A stretch of 64,000 nucleotides of DNA from Rhodoferax sp. (GTDB taxonomy: Bacteria > Pseudomonadota > Gammaproteobacteria > Burkholderiales > Burkholderiaceae_C). The stretch lies in assembly GCA_024235935.1 (NCBI GenBank), contig JACKLL010000003.1, positions 62,001 to 126,000 on the forward strand, given 5' to 3'. The notes under the pieces were generated by a model. The model was given only the letters and a program-made list of their open reading frames with translations. It was not told the DNA's origin and made no database searches. Shown one piece after another: positions 35,115-43,510 of this stretch; position 1 is the first letter of the stretch; every line of letters begins with the position of its first letter. The position numbers were made by a program, and so were the translations under genes.

Positions 35115-36677
35115 CTATACCAGGCCCGGTGCATCCCCCACTGGTGCGAACGCGCCACCCGCACGTTTGCGAATCTGATACAGCGATTCGACCGCTTCGC
35201 GCCGAACCTGCTGCGCATCCACACTCAGAATCTTCCCGCCGCGCTTGAGAAAGCGGCCGTCGACGACGACCGAATCCACGTTGGCGTTGGTCGCGGAATG
35301 GACGATGGTCTTGTCCAACTCCCCCATGGGCGCCAGATTGAGGTCGGTTGCCCGCAGCATGATGAAGTCGGCCCGCTTGCCGGGACTCAAGGTACCGGCG
35401 ACTTCGCCAAAGCCCAGCGCCTTCAATCCATTGGTGGACGCCATCTGCAGGCATTGCCTTGCCGTGACGGCGGCAAGCTTTTCGGTGGGTGTTCCCTCAT
35501 GCGGTGTCATGACGGCAAAGGCGATCCGCATCTGCTCGAATATCGAGGTCCGGTTCAGCGACGATGCGTCGCACGACAGGCTGATCAGCCCCCCTGCCTG
35601 CAGCAACAGCAGCGTCTGCTGCCGTACGTCGCCACCGCGCTGCGAGCGGAACTCGTTGCCGAACGAGACCGACAGTGCGGCGCCGGTCTGAACCAGCGTT
35701 GCACGGTCTTCGGGTGACAGAACGATGCCATGCACGAACACCGTCGACTTGTCGGCAAATCCCTCGGCATGCAGCGCGGCCGGCGAAACTCTGCGTCCCG
35801 GCGTCTGCCCCGAATGGATGACCAGCGGAACACCCAGTCGCGCCGCAAGGCTGTATTCCTTCTGATAGACAGCCTTCTCGGGAATACCCACGGCAGTCTG
35901 CCCTGGCCGGAAGTCCGGGGCGCGCCCCGCAATTCCATAGCCCACGCGGCCCTTCCATGCGGACGGGCGATCGAACCACTCCTTGTACGCGCGCTCGAAG
36001 TCCGCCAGATCGATCGTCTGGTTGATCGGGGTGGGATCAGCACCACCATAGGCGTAGCGGCCCCGCAAGCCGCTTTCGACCAAGGCACGGATTTCGGCGT
36101 CCACGTGCGCTGGCGACTGCGTGTGGTGGGCGTAGTTGAGCACGGTGGTGATGCCGGCATCGATCGCCTCGGTCAGCGCAAGCCGGTTGGCACGGTAGTA
36201 GTCGAGCGGCGTGTGGTGCGGGCCCAGTGCATTCTTGAGTACCGCGTAGCTGGCCCGTGGCGTGACCATGTTCTTGAACAGCGTGTTCCACATGTGCCAA
36301 TGGCTGTCGCACAGGCCGGGCATCACGATCATCCCGGTGCCGTCCACCACCTCGGCGGACGCGGGGACCTGCAGGGCTGTACCTACGGCGACGATCGCAT
36401 CCCCACGCACATGGATATCGGCGGCGGCCAGATCGCCCAGCGTCGGGTCCAGGGTGAGGATGATGGCGTTTCGGACCACATATTCGCCCGACTTCGGCAC
36501 GGCATCCTGGCCCACCACACGCGTTTGGCTGAACGCTGCGATCGGTGCCGCGCCCAGCAGGCCGGCGCCGGCAACGGCCATCGATGCGGCCGAGCTTCGC
36601 AGAAAGTCCCGCCGCGCCTGCAGCGATGCGGCGATCGCCGAAGAACCAAAGGTGCTTGTTGATTTATTCGATGACAT
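35115..36677 (-). CDS. Exported amidohydrolase family protein (Tat signal)
   Basis: A 520-residue metal-dependent hydrolase of the amidohydrolase superfamily. The N-terminus has a twin-arginine motif in ARRDFLRSSAASMAVAGAG, predicting export of a folded metalloenzyme. Metal-binding positions: PGLCDSHWHMW (HxH), PLVIHSGQTPG and TVFVHGIVLSP (two later His), and LISLSCDASSL (Asp). The C-terminal VAGTLSPGKRADFIML is the typical composite-domain return. It is about 520 residues, in the range of cytosine deaminase/chlorohydrolase-type members. Its substrate is unknown. It is not in an operon; upstream to 36810 is a moderately AT-rich stretch that should hold the promoter. Confidence 0.85.
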   Translation of the reverse strand: MSSNKSTSTFGSSAIAASLQARRDFLRSSAASMAVAGAGLLGAAPIAAFSQTRVVGQDAVPKSGEYVVRNAIILTLDPTLGDLAAADIHVRGDAIVAVGTALQVPASAEVVDGTGMIVMPGLCDSHWHMWNTLFKNMVTPRASYAVLKNALGPHHTPLDYYRANRLALTEAIDAGITTVLNYAHHTQSPAHVDAEIRALVESGLRGRYAYGGADPTPINQTIDLADFERAYKEWFDRPSAWKGRVGYGIAGRAPDFRPGQTAVGIPEKAVYQKEYSLAARLGVPLVIHSGQTPGRRVSPAALHAEGFADKSTVFVHGIVLSPEDRATLVQTGAALSVSFGNEFRSQRGGDVRQQTLLLLQAGGLISLSCDASSLNRTSIFEQMRIAFAVMTPHEGTPTEKLAAVTARQCLQMASTNGLKALGFGEVAGTLSPGKRADFIMLRATDLNLAPMGELDKTIVHSATNANVDSVVVDGRFLKRGGKILSVDAQQVRREAVESLYQIRKRAGGAFAPVGDAPGLV

Positions 36678-36972
36678 GTATGAAATCTCCCGGATGGATG
36701 TGGACCCGGCGGATTCGACCCCGGATCTGCGGCATCAAAATCGACGCGATTTCATTCTATGCACAAAATTACTGTTATCCATGCACCACACTTTTACGCA
36801 TGAAAATTGATGCAAGCCCCCCTGCATCGAGGGGGGCCCGGGCCAGCGTATCCGATGCCCGCATGTCGCATGCGCATGCAGACCCGATGGCGGGGGATCA
36901 GGATGCAAAAGCAGGCCGGCAGCCCGCCGCCTCACGGCGACGTCGTCGCAGGTCGCACAAGCGCGTGCGCTG

Positions 36973-37318
36973 CCTCAGGAGCGTCGCGACCAGCGACTGG
37001 GGTGCGTCGACGAGGGAATGACCGCAAACCCCTGTTGCATCGCCCAGTCCAGCACCCGCTGGGCGTCCGCACAGCCCTTGCGGCTGGCAAGCGCGGAGAT
37101 GACCGGGTCCTGCAGCACCTTACCCATACCCAGCGTCATGTACGAGGAGACACCGAACCGGCGGGTCAGCCCGCGCTCGCGCGCCCGACATCGGCTTGGT
37201 TGTCATAGGCCTGCGCCGTATCGATGTGCCGGTAGCCCGGCGCCAGCGCCTGGCGCACCGACAGTTTGACGATATCGCCGTTGAGGCGGCAGGTTCCGAG
37301 GGCGACCAGGGGAATGCC
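36973..37318 (-). pseudogene. Remnant of an aldo/keto reductase with its middle deleted
   Basis: Reading the minus strand, an N-terminal aldo/keto reductase piece (GIPLVALGTCRLNGD, then YRHIDTAQAYDNQADVGR, with the catalytic-Asp region DTAQAYDN) runs to about 37175. In another frame, a C-terminal piece follows at once: SSYMTLGMGKVLQDPV, ALASRKGCADAQRVLDWAMQQ and GFAVIPSSTHP. About 130 residues that normally lie between, including the catalytic Tyr and Lys, are missing. This is a genuine deletion, unlike the single-base breaks elsewhere. The N-terminus itself lacks a clear start. Confidence 0.75.
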
Positions 37319-37693
37319 GGAGGATGCGGTCGAAGTCTTGGGTGGAACTCTCTTGCGTCTGGACAGAGCGCGTGGCGACTGCGGCCGGCGGTACGGCGCG
37401 CGAATGGCAAGGGTAATCGTGAATGTGCCTTTGCCGTGGCCATGCGCACAGAAGAACTGCGGCGGATGCGTCCAGGCACGACGCTCCCGAGACCGCATCG
37501 CTGAACCAGCGCCGCGGGTGGGATCTCCCGCGCACGCAGGTGAAGACGGCTTGCACTGCGCCCTTCACATGCCGCATGCCCATGCGACAAGTCCAAGTTT
37601 TCGCGCTACGAAATCCCTCGAGATTTCGCTTGAACACCGGCCGCCAATAACGGATCCTTCAGGTCCGCAACAGTTGCAACCCACTCCCGTCCC
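37319..37693. other. Non-coding or decayed stretch upstream of the fumarase-type operon
   Basis: About 375 bases between the reductase remnant and the first gene of the operon. Open frames on both strands look like shadows with no recognisable domain. The region just upstream of 37694 (around 37590-37680) is the only place for the operon promoter, but I cannot pick out convincing -35/-10 boxes. The stretch 36678-36972 on the other side of the remnant likewise shows nothing beyond the amidohydrolase promoter region. Confidence 0.45.
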
Positions 37694-38563
37694 ATGCCCA
37701 TCACCAGCGCCCAGATCCAATCGGTGACCGCAACCCTGTACGAGCGCTCGCTGAAGAAGATCCCCGAGGACACCAAGGCCGTGCTGCGCAAGGCCCAGGG
37801 CAGCGACAGTTCCGAGACGGCACGCAAGACGCTGACCATCATGCTGCAAAGCGCCGATGCCGCCGAGCGCAAGGACCATCTCATCTGCTCCGACGTCGGC
37901 ATTCCGGTCTACGCAATCAAGATCGGCACCCGGGCCCGCATCGAAGGCCCCCTGCGCCAGGCCGTCGTGGACGGGTTTGCGGAGCTGGCGGCGCATATGC
38001 AGCCCCCCATTCTGCGCATGGTCACGAACCCGTTGACGCACCAGCGCAGCCACGCCGGCAAGGACATGCCGATCATGAGCTTCGACGTCATCGACGATGC
38101 CGACTACCTGGAGATCATCTGCGCACCCAAGGCCATGGGCAGTGGCCGCTGGGAAGCGCTGGAGACCTTTGTCTATCCGAGCCTGGAGACCATCGAACGC
38201 TACGTGCTCGACGTCGTGATGAAGGCCGGCTCCCAGCCCTGCCCGCCGATCGTCGTGGGTGTCGGCATCGGCGGCACCTTCGACCACGCGGCGCGCATGG
38301 CCAAGCAGCAGATCCTGCGGCCGTTCGGGCAGACCAATCCGGAGCCGATCCTGGCGTCGATGGAGCAGCGCCTGCTGACGGCCATCAACAGCATGGGTTT
38401 CGGACCCATGGGCACCGGCGGTGACACGACCGCCATGGCCGTGCATGTCGATTACGCGGCCAGCCATGGCTTCATGCCGGTGGCGGTGGCACTCAACTGC
38501 TGGATCAATCGCCGCACGGGCGCGCGCATCCACGACGACGGTTCGGTGGAGTGGTTCGAATGA
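37694..38563 (+). CDS. Class I fumarase / L(+)-tartrate dehydratase alpha subunit-type protein
   Basis: A 289-residue hydro-lyase alpha subunit. Three cysteines that should hold a [4Fe-4S] cluster are seen at Cys65 (LICSDVGIPVY), Cys183 (QPCPPIVVGVGIGG) and Cys269 (AVALNCWINRR); their spacing matches the tartrate dehydratase alpha subunit. Other family blocks are IICAPKAMGSGR and GIGGTFDHAARMAK. Such enzymes add or remove water from fumarate-like or tartrate-like dicarboxylates. The paired beta subunit overlaps by four bases. The rest of the operon (receptor, amidohydrolase, aldolase) suggests a catabolic hydro-lyase rather than the Krebs-cycle fumarase; the actual substrate is unknown. Confidence 0.88.
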   Translation: MPITSAQIQSVTATLYERSLKKIPEDTKAVLRKAQGSDSSETARKTLTIMLQSADAAERKDHLICSDVGIPVYAIKIGTRARIEGPLRQAVVDGFAELAAHMQPPILRMVTNPLTHQRSHAGKDMPIMSFDVIDDADYLEIICAPKAMGSGRWEALETFVYPSLETIERYVLDVVMKAGSQPCPPIVVGVGIGGTFDHAARMAKQQILRPFGQTNPEPILASMEQRLLTAINSMGFGPMGTGGDTTAMAVHVDYAASHGFMPVAVALNCWINRRTGARIHDDGSVEWFE

Positions 38564-39210
38564 GCAACGACATGAACCGAACGCGCCACCTCCAGCTTCC
38601 ACTGGACCTGGCAAGCGTGCAATCCCTGGCGGTGGGCGACATGGTCACGCTCAGCGGCGACATCACCATCAGTATCGGCCTGCCGACCCACCAGCGCATG
38701 GTGCAGATGGTGCAGGCCGGCCAAGCCCTGCCGCTGGATCTGCATGGCGGCGCATTCTTTCACCTGAGTTCGTATGTGGTCGATGCACCCGATGGGCAAG
38801 GCGTCCCCACGGCGCTGTACATGAACCCCAGCACCAGCACCCGCTACGACGCCTACATGCCGACGCTGATCCGCGGCCTCGGCCTGCGCCTGGTCGGTGG
38901 CAAGGGCGGACTGGACCGGCATTCGGTGGCAGCCATGCAGGAAGCCGGGTGTGCCTACCTGTCCTTCCTGGGCGGCGGCTGCACGCTGCTGGCCGAATCG
39001 ATCGCGCATGTGGTGTCCAGCCACTGGAACGAATACATCTCGCAATTCCGCCTGGTCACGCTGCGTGTGCGCGCGCTCGGCCCGGCAACCGTGGCCATCG
39101 ACGCCCACGGCAACAGCATCTATGAAGACCTGCGCGAACGTGCCACTGCACGCTTGCCCGGCATTCTCGATACCTTGAATCAGCAACGACAACCGAAGGA
39201 GACACCATGA
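38560..39210 (+). CDS. Fumarase / tartrate dehydratase beta subunit-type protein
   Basis: A 216-residue beta subunit corresponding to the C-terminal domain of class I fumarases. It starts at the ATG that overlaps the alpha stop (ATGA). Family blocks: SLAVGDMVTLSGDITISIGL, LPLDLHGGAFFHLSSYV, ALYMNPSTSTRYDAYMP and GLRLVGGKGGLDRHSVAAM, where MNPSTSTR and GGKGG are the substrate-contact segments normally written NPTTSxR and GKGG. Required for activity of the alpha subunit. Stop overlaps the next ATG (Bug gene). Confidence 0.88.
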   Translation: MSNDMNRTRHLQLPLDLASVQSLAVGDMVTLSGDITISIGLPTHQRMVQMVQAGQALPLDLHGGAFFHLSSYVVDAPDGQGVPTALYMNPSTSTRYDAYMPTLIRGLGLRLVGGKGGLDRHSVAAMQEAGCAYLSFLGGGCTLLAESIAHVVSSHWNEYISQFRLVTLRVRALGPATVAIDAHGNSIYEDLRERATARLPGILDTLNQQRQPKETP

Positions 39211-40190
39211 ACATTCGCCGCTATTTCATCCAGGCATCCCTGGCCGCCCTCACCGCATTGGCACTGAGCCCGGGCGCCAGCATCGCGCAAGCCGCCTGGC
39301 CGAACAAGCCGGTACGCCTGATCGTGCCCTTCCCGGCCGGCGGCAGTACCGACGTCATCGCCCGGCAACTGGCCCAGCACCTGAGCACCACGCTGGGCCA
39401 GCAGTTCGTCGTGGAAAACAAGGCCGGCGCTGGCGGCAACATCGGCACTGATGCCATGGCCAAGGCGGCGCCGGACGGCTACACCATCGGGCTGTCCACC
39501 TCCGGACCGCTGGCCAACAACAAGTCGCTGTACAAGAACATGCCGTACGACTCGGACAAGGACCTGGCACCGATTGCACTGGTCGGCGAGATCCCGCTGG
39601 TGATCGTGTCCAACCCGCAGGTCAAGGCGGGCAACCTGAAGGACTTCCTGGCGCAGGCCAAGGCCAACCCCAGCGGGTTTTCAGTCGGCCATCCCGGCAA
39701 CGGAACCATCGGGCATCTCGCGCTCGAAGCCCTCAAGACCACGGCCGGCGTCGGCCTGCAGTCGGTGCCGTACAAGGGAGACACGCCGGCCATGACGGAC
39801 CTGCTCGGCGGCAGCATCCAGGCAATCTCGGCACCGGTCACCGCCTTCATTCCGAACATCAAGAGCGAGAAGCTGGTGGCCTTGGCCGTGACCTCCAAAA
39901 ATCGCTTTCCCGGCCTGCCGAATGTGCCGACCGCGCTGGAGCAAGGCATCGACATGGAGGCGACCGTCTGGTTCGCCATCGTCGGGCCCGCCGGCATGCC
40001 CAAGCCCATCGTCGAGCGCCTGAACCAGGAGATCAACAACTACACCAGCTCGCCCGAAGGCCACGCCAAGCTGGCACAGTTCGGCATGGTCGACGTCAAG
40101 GGCGGACCGGAAATGCTGGGCACGCTGATGACGGCGGAAGCCGCCAAATGGAAAAAGGTGGTCGAGGCCGCCAAGGTCGCCATCAACTGA
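39207..40190 (+). CDS. Bug/TctC-family periplasmic substrate-binding protein
   Basis: A 327-residue receptor with a signal peptide (RRYFIQASLAALTALAL through SIAQA) and the usual core: WPNKPVRLIVPFPAGGSTDV, FVVENKAGAGGNIGTDAMAK, PDGYTIGLSTSG, VGHPGNGTIGHLALEALK and SVPYKGDTPAMTDLLGG. Its ATG overlaps the beta-subunit stop by four bases, so translation is coupled. That makes it very likely that its ligand is the compound degraded by this operon, probably a di- or hydroxycarboxylate. No cognate TctAB permease is in the window. Confidence 0.92.
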   Translation: MNIRRYFIQASLAALTALALSPGASIAQAAWPNKPVRLIVPFPAGGSTDVIARQLAQHLSTTLGQQFVVENKAGAGGNIGTDAMAKAAPDGYTIGLSTSGPLANNKSLYKNMPYDSDKDLAPIALVGEIPLVIVSNPQVKAGNLKDFLAQAKANPSGFSVGHPGNGTIGHLALEALKTTAGVGLQSVPYKGDTPAMTDLLGGSIQAISAPVTAFIPNIKSEKLVALAVTSKNRFPGLPNVPTALEQGIDMEATVWFAIVGPAGMPKPIVERLNQEINNYTSSPEGHAKLAQFGMVDVKGGPEMLGTLMTAEAAKWKKVVEAAKVAIN

Positions 40191-40225
40191 TCCACCCCAC
40201 GTCTCTCCAGACCCCCAACCCATCC

Positions 40226-41206
40226 ATGAGCCAAGCCACTTCATCCTCCGGCAGCAAGGGCAAACCCCTGCTGTTCGACTCGCACGCACACCTGGTCGCC
40301 GACGACCAGCAGAGCTATCCGCGCAACCCGATGCAACGCGCAGCCAACGCCCCGTACCGGGCGCCCGGCGTGATCGGCAAACCGGGCGGCCACCACGGCC
40401 CGAATCCCATCAACGAGGTTCCCGATGCCCAGCGGGTGCTGCAATGGATGGCAGAGGAAAACGTGGATGGCATCGTGGCCGTGCAAAAGCGCATGATCTA
40501 CCGCTACGACAACAGCTACATCCTGGACTCGTCGGACCGGTACCCCGATCTGTTCAGCGCAGTGGTGATCCTCGATGCGCAGGATCCGGCCACGCCGGAC
40601 CAGGTGCGCGGCATGATCCGTGACCACGGCCTGGCCGGCGTGCGCCTGTTCGGTGGCCGCGAGCCTGACGGCAGCATGCCCTGGCTGAATTCGCCGCAGG
40701 CCCTCAAGACCTGGGACGTCGCCCAGGAATCCGGCCTCGTGATGGACCTGGAGGTGCTGGCCACGGGCGGCGGCGGCCCGTCGATCCCCGCCCTCATCAC
40801 GCTGGCCCGCCGCTACCCCGACATCCGCCTGGTGCTGGACCACCTGCTCGAACCCGAGATGGACGAAGGCGCGCATTTCGGACTCGACGAGCGCTATGAA
40901 ACCTTGGCCGCCGAACGCAACATCTACTTCAAGTTCACCTCGATCAACCTGGACATCTGTCGCGAGTCCGGCATCCCCGCGGACCAGGTGCTGCGCCGCG
41001 CAGTCGACCTCTATGGCGCCGACCACGTCATGTGGGGTTCGGACATCGGCACCTCATCGGGGACCTACAAGGACATGGTCCAGCGCATGATCGATGCGTC
41101 GGTCCTGCTGTCGGACGCGGAGAAGGCCGCGGTGTACCACGACACCGGCAAGCGGGTGTTCGTCAAGGGCGGCACGCGCGCGCACGGCGCCGCCGCATCT
41201 GCGTGA
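40226..41206 (+). CDS. Amidohydrolase_2-family (TIM-barrel metal-dependent) hydrolase or decarboxylase
   Basis: A 326-residue protein of the amidohydrolase-related family that includes 2-pyrone-4,6-dicarboxylate lactonase and ACMS-type decarboxylases. Visible positions: LLFDSHAHLVADD (HxH pair at the barrel start), GLAGVRLFGG, IRLVLDHLLEPEMDEGAH (later His), IYFKFTSINLD and VMWGSDIGTSS (Asp). These map to the metal-binding pattern of the family. It would act on a cyclic or unsaturated carboxylate. I start at the ATG at 40226; the longer frame would run back into the Bug gene end. The next gene starts at a GTG overlapping its stop. Confidence 0.82.
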   Translation: MSQATSSSGSKGKPLLFDSHAHLVADDQQSYPRNPMQRAANAPYRAPGVIGKPGGHHGPNPINEVPDAQRVLQWMAEENVDGIVAVQKRMIYRYDNSYILDSSDRYPDLFSAVVILDAQDPATPDQVRGMIRDHGLAGVRLFGGREPDGSMPWLNSPQALKTWDVAQESGLVMDLEVLATGGGGPSIPALITLARRYPDIRLVLDHLLEPEMDEGAHFGLDERYETLAAERNIYFKFTSINLDICRESGIPADQVLRRAVDLYGADHVMWGSDIGTSSGTYKDMVQRMIDASVLLSDAEKAAVYHDTGKRVFVKGGTRAHGAAASA

Positions 41207-41853
41207 GCACCACCTTCACCACACTGGATGCGCGGGGCATGGATACCGCGATGGCGTACCGTCTGCTGTGCGGTGTCGTGGCGCCGCGCCCGATCGCCTG
41301 GATCACCAGCATCGACGCGGCCGGTGTCGTGAATGCCGCACCGTTCAGCTCATACAACTACGTGGCGCACAGCCCGCCGATGCTGGCGGTGAACATCGGC
41401 TCCCGCAATGGCGACCTGAAGGACACCGCGCGCAACATCACGCAGACCGGCGAATTCGTCGTCAATGTGGCGACCGAAGCCAACATGGAACTGATGCACC
41501 AGACCTCGGCCGAGTTTGCGCCCGATGTCAGCGAGGTGCAGGCGCTGGACATCGCGCTGCTGCCCAGCAGCCAGGTGCGCCCGCCACGCATCGCGGTGTC
41601 GCCGGTACAGATGGAGTGCCGGCTGCACCAGCGCGTCCCGCTGGGACGGCTCAACACGCTGTACATCGGGGAGGTGGTGGCCTTTCACCTGGCCGACGAC
41701 GTCTTCGACGGCAAGCATGTCGATACTGCACGTCTGCGCCCGATCGCCCGGCTGGGCGGCCCCTACTACGCCGCGCTGGGCGAGATCTTCCTGCGCCCGA
41801 TCCTGCAGACGCCGCCCGTATCCGACACCGCCACACCGGGACCCTTGCCATGA
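41203..41853 (+). CDS. Flavin reductase-like (FMN-binding split barrel) protein
   Basis: A 216-residue flavin-binding split-barrel protein. Marks: RLLCGVVAPRPIAWITSID and NAAPFSSYNYVAHSPPMLAVNIG are the standard FMN-contact strands, followed by DLKDTARNITQTGEFVVNV. Members reduce flavin for a partner oxygenase or act as small-molecule reductases. The GTG start overlaps the preceding stop (GTGA). No flavin-dependent oxygenase is in this operon, so its partner or direct substrate is unclear. The closest oxygenase gene is the flavoprotein hydroxylase 5 kb away, which belongs to a type that binds its own FAD and NAD(P)H and would not need it. Confidence 0.85.
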   Translation: MSTTFTTLDARGMDTAMAYRLLCGVVAPRPIAWITSIDAAGVVNAAPFSSYNYVAHSPPMLAVNIGSRNGDLKDTARNITQTGEFVVNVATEANMELMHQTSAEFAPDVSEVQALDIALLPSSQVRPPRIAVSPVQMECRLHQRVPLGRLNTLYIGEVVAFHLADDVFDGKHVDTARLRPIARLGGPYYAALGEIFLRPILQTPPVSDTATPGPLP

Positions 41854-42599
41854 CCCTCGCCCGCACCCTGTTGCGCCACAGCGCACGTTACCAGGTTGGC
41901 ACCTTCGTCAAGACCGCGTCACCGCATGTGATCGAAATCCTCGGACACAGCGGCCTGGACTTCGCCGTGCTCGATGCCGAACACGCGCCGCTGGACCGCG
42001 CCATGCTCGACCTGATGATGCTGGCCGGCCGCGCCGCCAATCTGCCGCTGCTGGTACGCATCCCGGACAATCTGCCGGCCACCTTTCTGTCGGTGCTCGA
42101 CATGGGCGCACAAGGCCTGCTGGTGCCGCATGTCGACACCGTCGCGCAAGCCGAGGCAGCCGTCCGCCAGTCCCGCTTCCGGGGCGGCAGCCGCGGCTAT
42201 TCGAGTTCGCCGCGTTTTGCCGGCTACGGCACGCTGGGCATGGCCAAGGCCCTGACGGCGGGGGACCAGGCCCTGGTGATCTGCCAGATCGAAAGCCCGC
42301 AGGCCGTGGCCAACGCGGCCGCCATCGCGGCGGTGCCGGGCGTCGACGGGCTGTTCATCGGCCGCGCCGACTTGGCACTGGCCATGGGCCTGGAAGACGC
42401 CAAACATCCGGACGTGCTCGCCGCCGCTGATCACAGCATCGCTGCGGCACTCGCTGCCGGCAAGCTGGCGGGCGTGTTTGCCGGTACGCCCGCCGAGCGG
42501 GACCGATACGCGGCGCAAGGCGTGAACTGGTTCGTCATGGGCTCGGACCAGAGCCTGCTGCGCGACAGTGCGGCGGCCATGGCCCATCCGGACGCCTGA
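41850..42599 (+). CDS. HpcH/HpaI-family aldolase
   Basis: A 249-residue class II pyruvate-type aldolase. Motifs: VGTFVKTASPHVIEILGHSGLDF and VLDAEHAPLDR (catalytic His and substrate Arg region), VRIPDNLPATFLSVLDMGAQGLLVPHV split over blocks, GYSSSPRFAGYG, VICQIESPQAV (metal Glu) and DGLFIGRADLALAMG (metal Asp). Typical products are pyruvate or glyoxylate plus an aldehyde from a hydroxy-keto acid. Start overlaps the flavin-reductase stop (ATGA). It probably gives the final carbon-carbon cleavage of the pathway. Confidence 0.88.
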   Translation: MTLARTLLRHSARYQVGTFVKTASPHVIEILGHSGLDFAVLDAEHAPLDRAMLDLMMLAGRAANLPLLVRIPDNLPATFLSVLDMGAQGLLVPHVDTVAQAEAAVRQSRFRGGSRGYSSSPRFAGYGTLGMAKALTAGDQALVICQIESPQAVANAAAIAAVPGVDGLFIGRADLALAMGLEDAKHPDVLAAADHSIAAALAAGKLAGVFAGTPAERDRYAAQGVNWFVMGSDQSLLRDSAAAMAHPDA

Positions 42600-42640
42600 C
42601 GCACTCAGACTGACCGACTCTTTCGCAAGGACACTTCCCC

Positions 42641-43486
42641 ATGACAAGCCAAGCCACCCAACCCAGCGCCGTGCACTACGGCGCAAGTGCGCCACAGCAG
42701 ACGACCGACGATGCGCAGACCTGGATCACGCGCGGCGCGAACTTCGTCGTCTGCGTCTCGAAGGTGCGCGCCGGAGCCACTTTGCAACGCCCGCAGCAGG
42801 ACGATGAATACATGGTGCTGCTGGCCGATCTGCCGGCACGCATCGAAGCCGGCGACGCGCATTGCGACGCCGCGCCCGAAACCTTGACCATCGTGCCGCC
42901 AGGCAACAGCCGTGTCACCGCGCTGGCCGACGGATGCATCGTGCGGGTTTTCTCATGCCGCGCCGAGGATCTGGCCCGTGCTGCAGGCAACGCAGCGGTC
43001 TATGCCAGCGGCGCGCCGGAAGTCGCACCGCTGGTGCCATGGCCAGATCCGGTAGGCGGATTCGCGCTGCGCAACTATGTGCTGGCCGACCATATCCAGG
43101 CCGGGACCAACATGCGGATCTTTCGCAGTACCAATCTGATGCTCAACATCATGACACCCCGCATGGTCGCGCGCGACGTCCACAAGCTCAGCCCGCATGT
43201 GCATGTCGACTTCGAACAGGGTTCGCTGGCACTCAGCGGCGAATGGCAGCACCACCTGCGCCATCCCTGGGGCGCCGACATGACGACGTGGCGCGACGAC
43301 GAACATATCCGCATCGGCAGTCCCTCGCTCACCGTCATTCCGCCCAAGGTCATCCATACCAGCAACAACGTCAATGACGGTGGCGCCTGGCTGGTCGACG
43401 TTTTCGCGCCGCCGCGCGTCGACTTCTCCAAGGTTCCGGGCAAGGTCGCCAACGCGGACGAATACCCGATGCCGGCTGCCGCGTGA
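42641..43486 (+). CDS. Hypothetical protein, cupin-like
   Basis: A 281-residue protein without a signal peptide. Two repeated beta-rich halves (ANFVVCVSKVRAGATLQRP, PETLTIVPPGNSRVTALADG; and HKLSPHVHVDFEQGSLAL, PSLTVIPPKVIHTSNNV) look like a bicupin: HVHVDFEQGSLAL and PPKVIHTSNN supply the His/Glu pattern of cupin motifs 1 and 2. The second half could bind a metal; the first half lacks the His set. It is the last gene of the operon, 41 bases after the aldolase. Function unknown; an isomerase or sensor of the pathway acid would suit. Confidence 0.7.
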   Translation: MTSQATQPSAVHYGASAPQQTTDDAQTWITRGANFVVCVSKVRAGATLQRPQQDDEYMVLLADLPARIEAGDAHCDAAPETLTIVPPGNSRVTALADGCIVRVFSCRAEDLARAAGNAAVYASGAPEVAPLVPWPDPVGGFALRNYVLADHIQAGTNMRIFRSTNLMLNIMTPRMVARDVHKLSPHVHVDFEQGSLALSGEWQHHLRHPWGADMTTWRDDEHIRIGSPSLTVIPPKVIHTSNNVNDGGAWLVDVFAPPRVDFSKVPGKVANADEYPMPAAA

Positions 43487-43510
43487 CGACGTCGCCCTCC
43501 GCCCGCTGAA

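Noticed and set aside
37694..39210. Considered as the housekeeping Krebs-cycle fumarase
   Set aside because: Split alpha/beta subunits in an operon with a Bug receptor, amidohydrolase and aldolase argue for a catabolic hydro-lyase.
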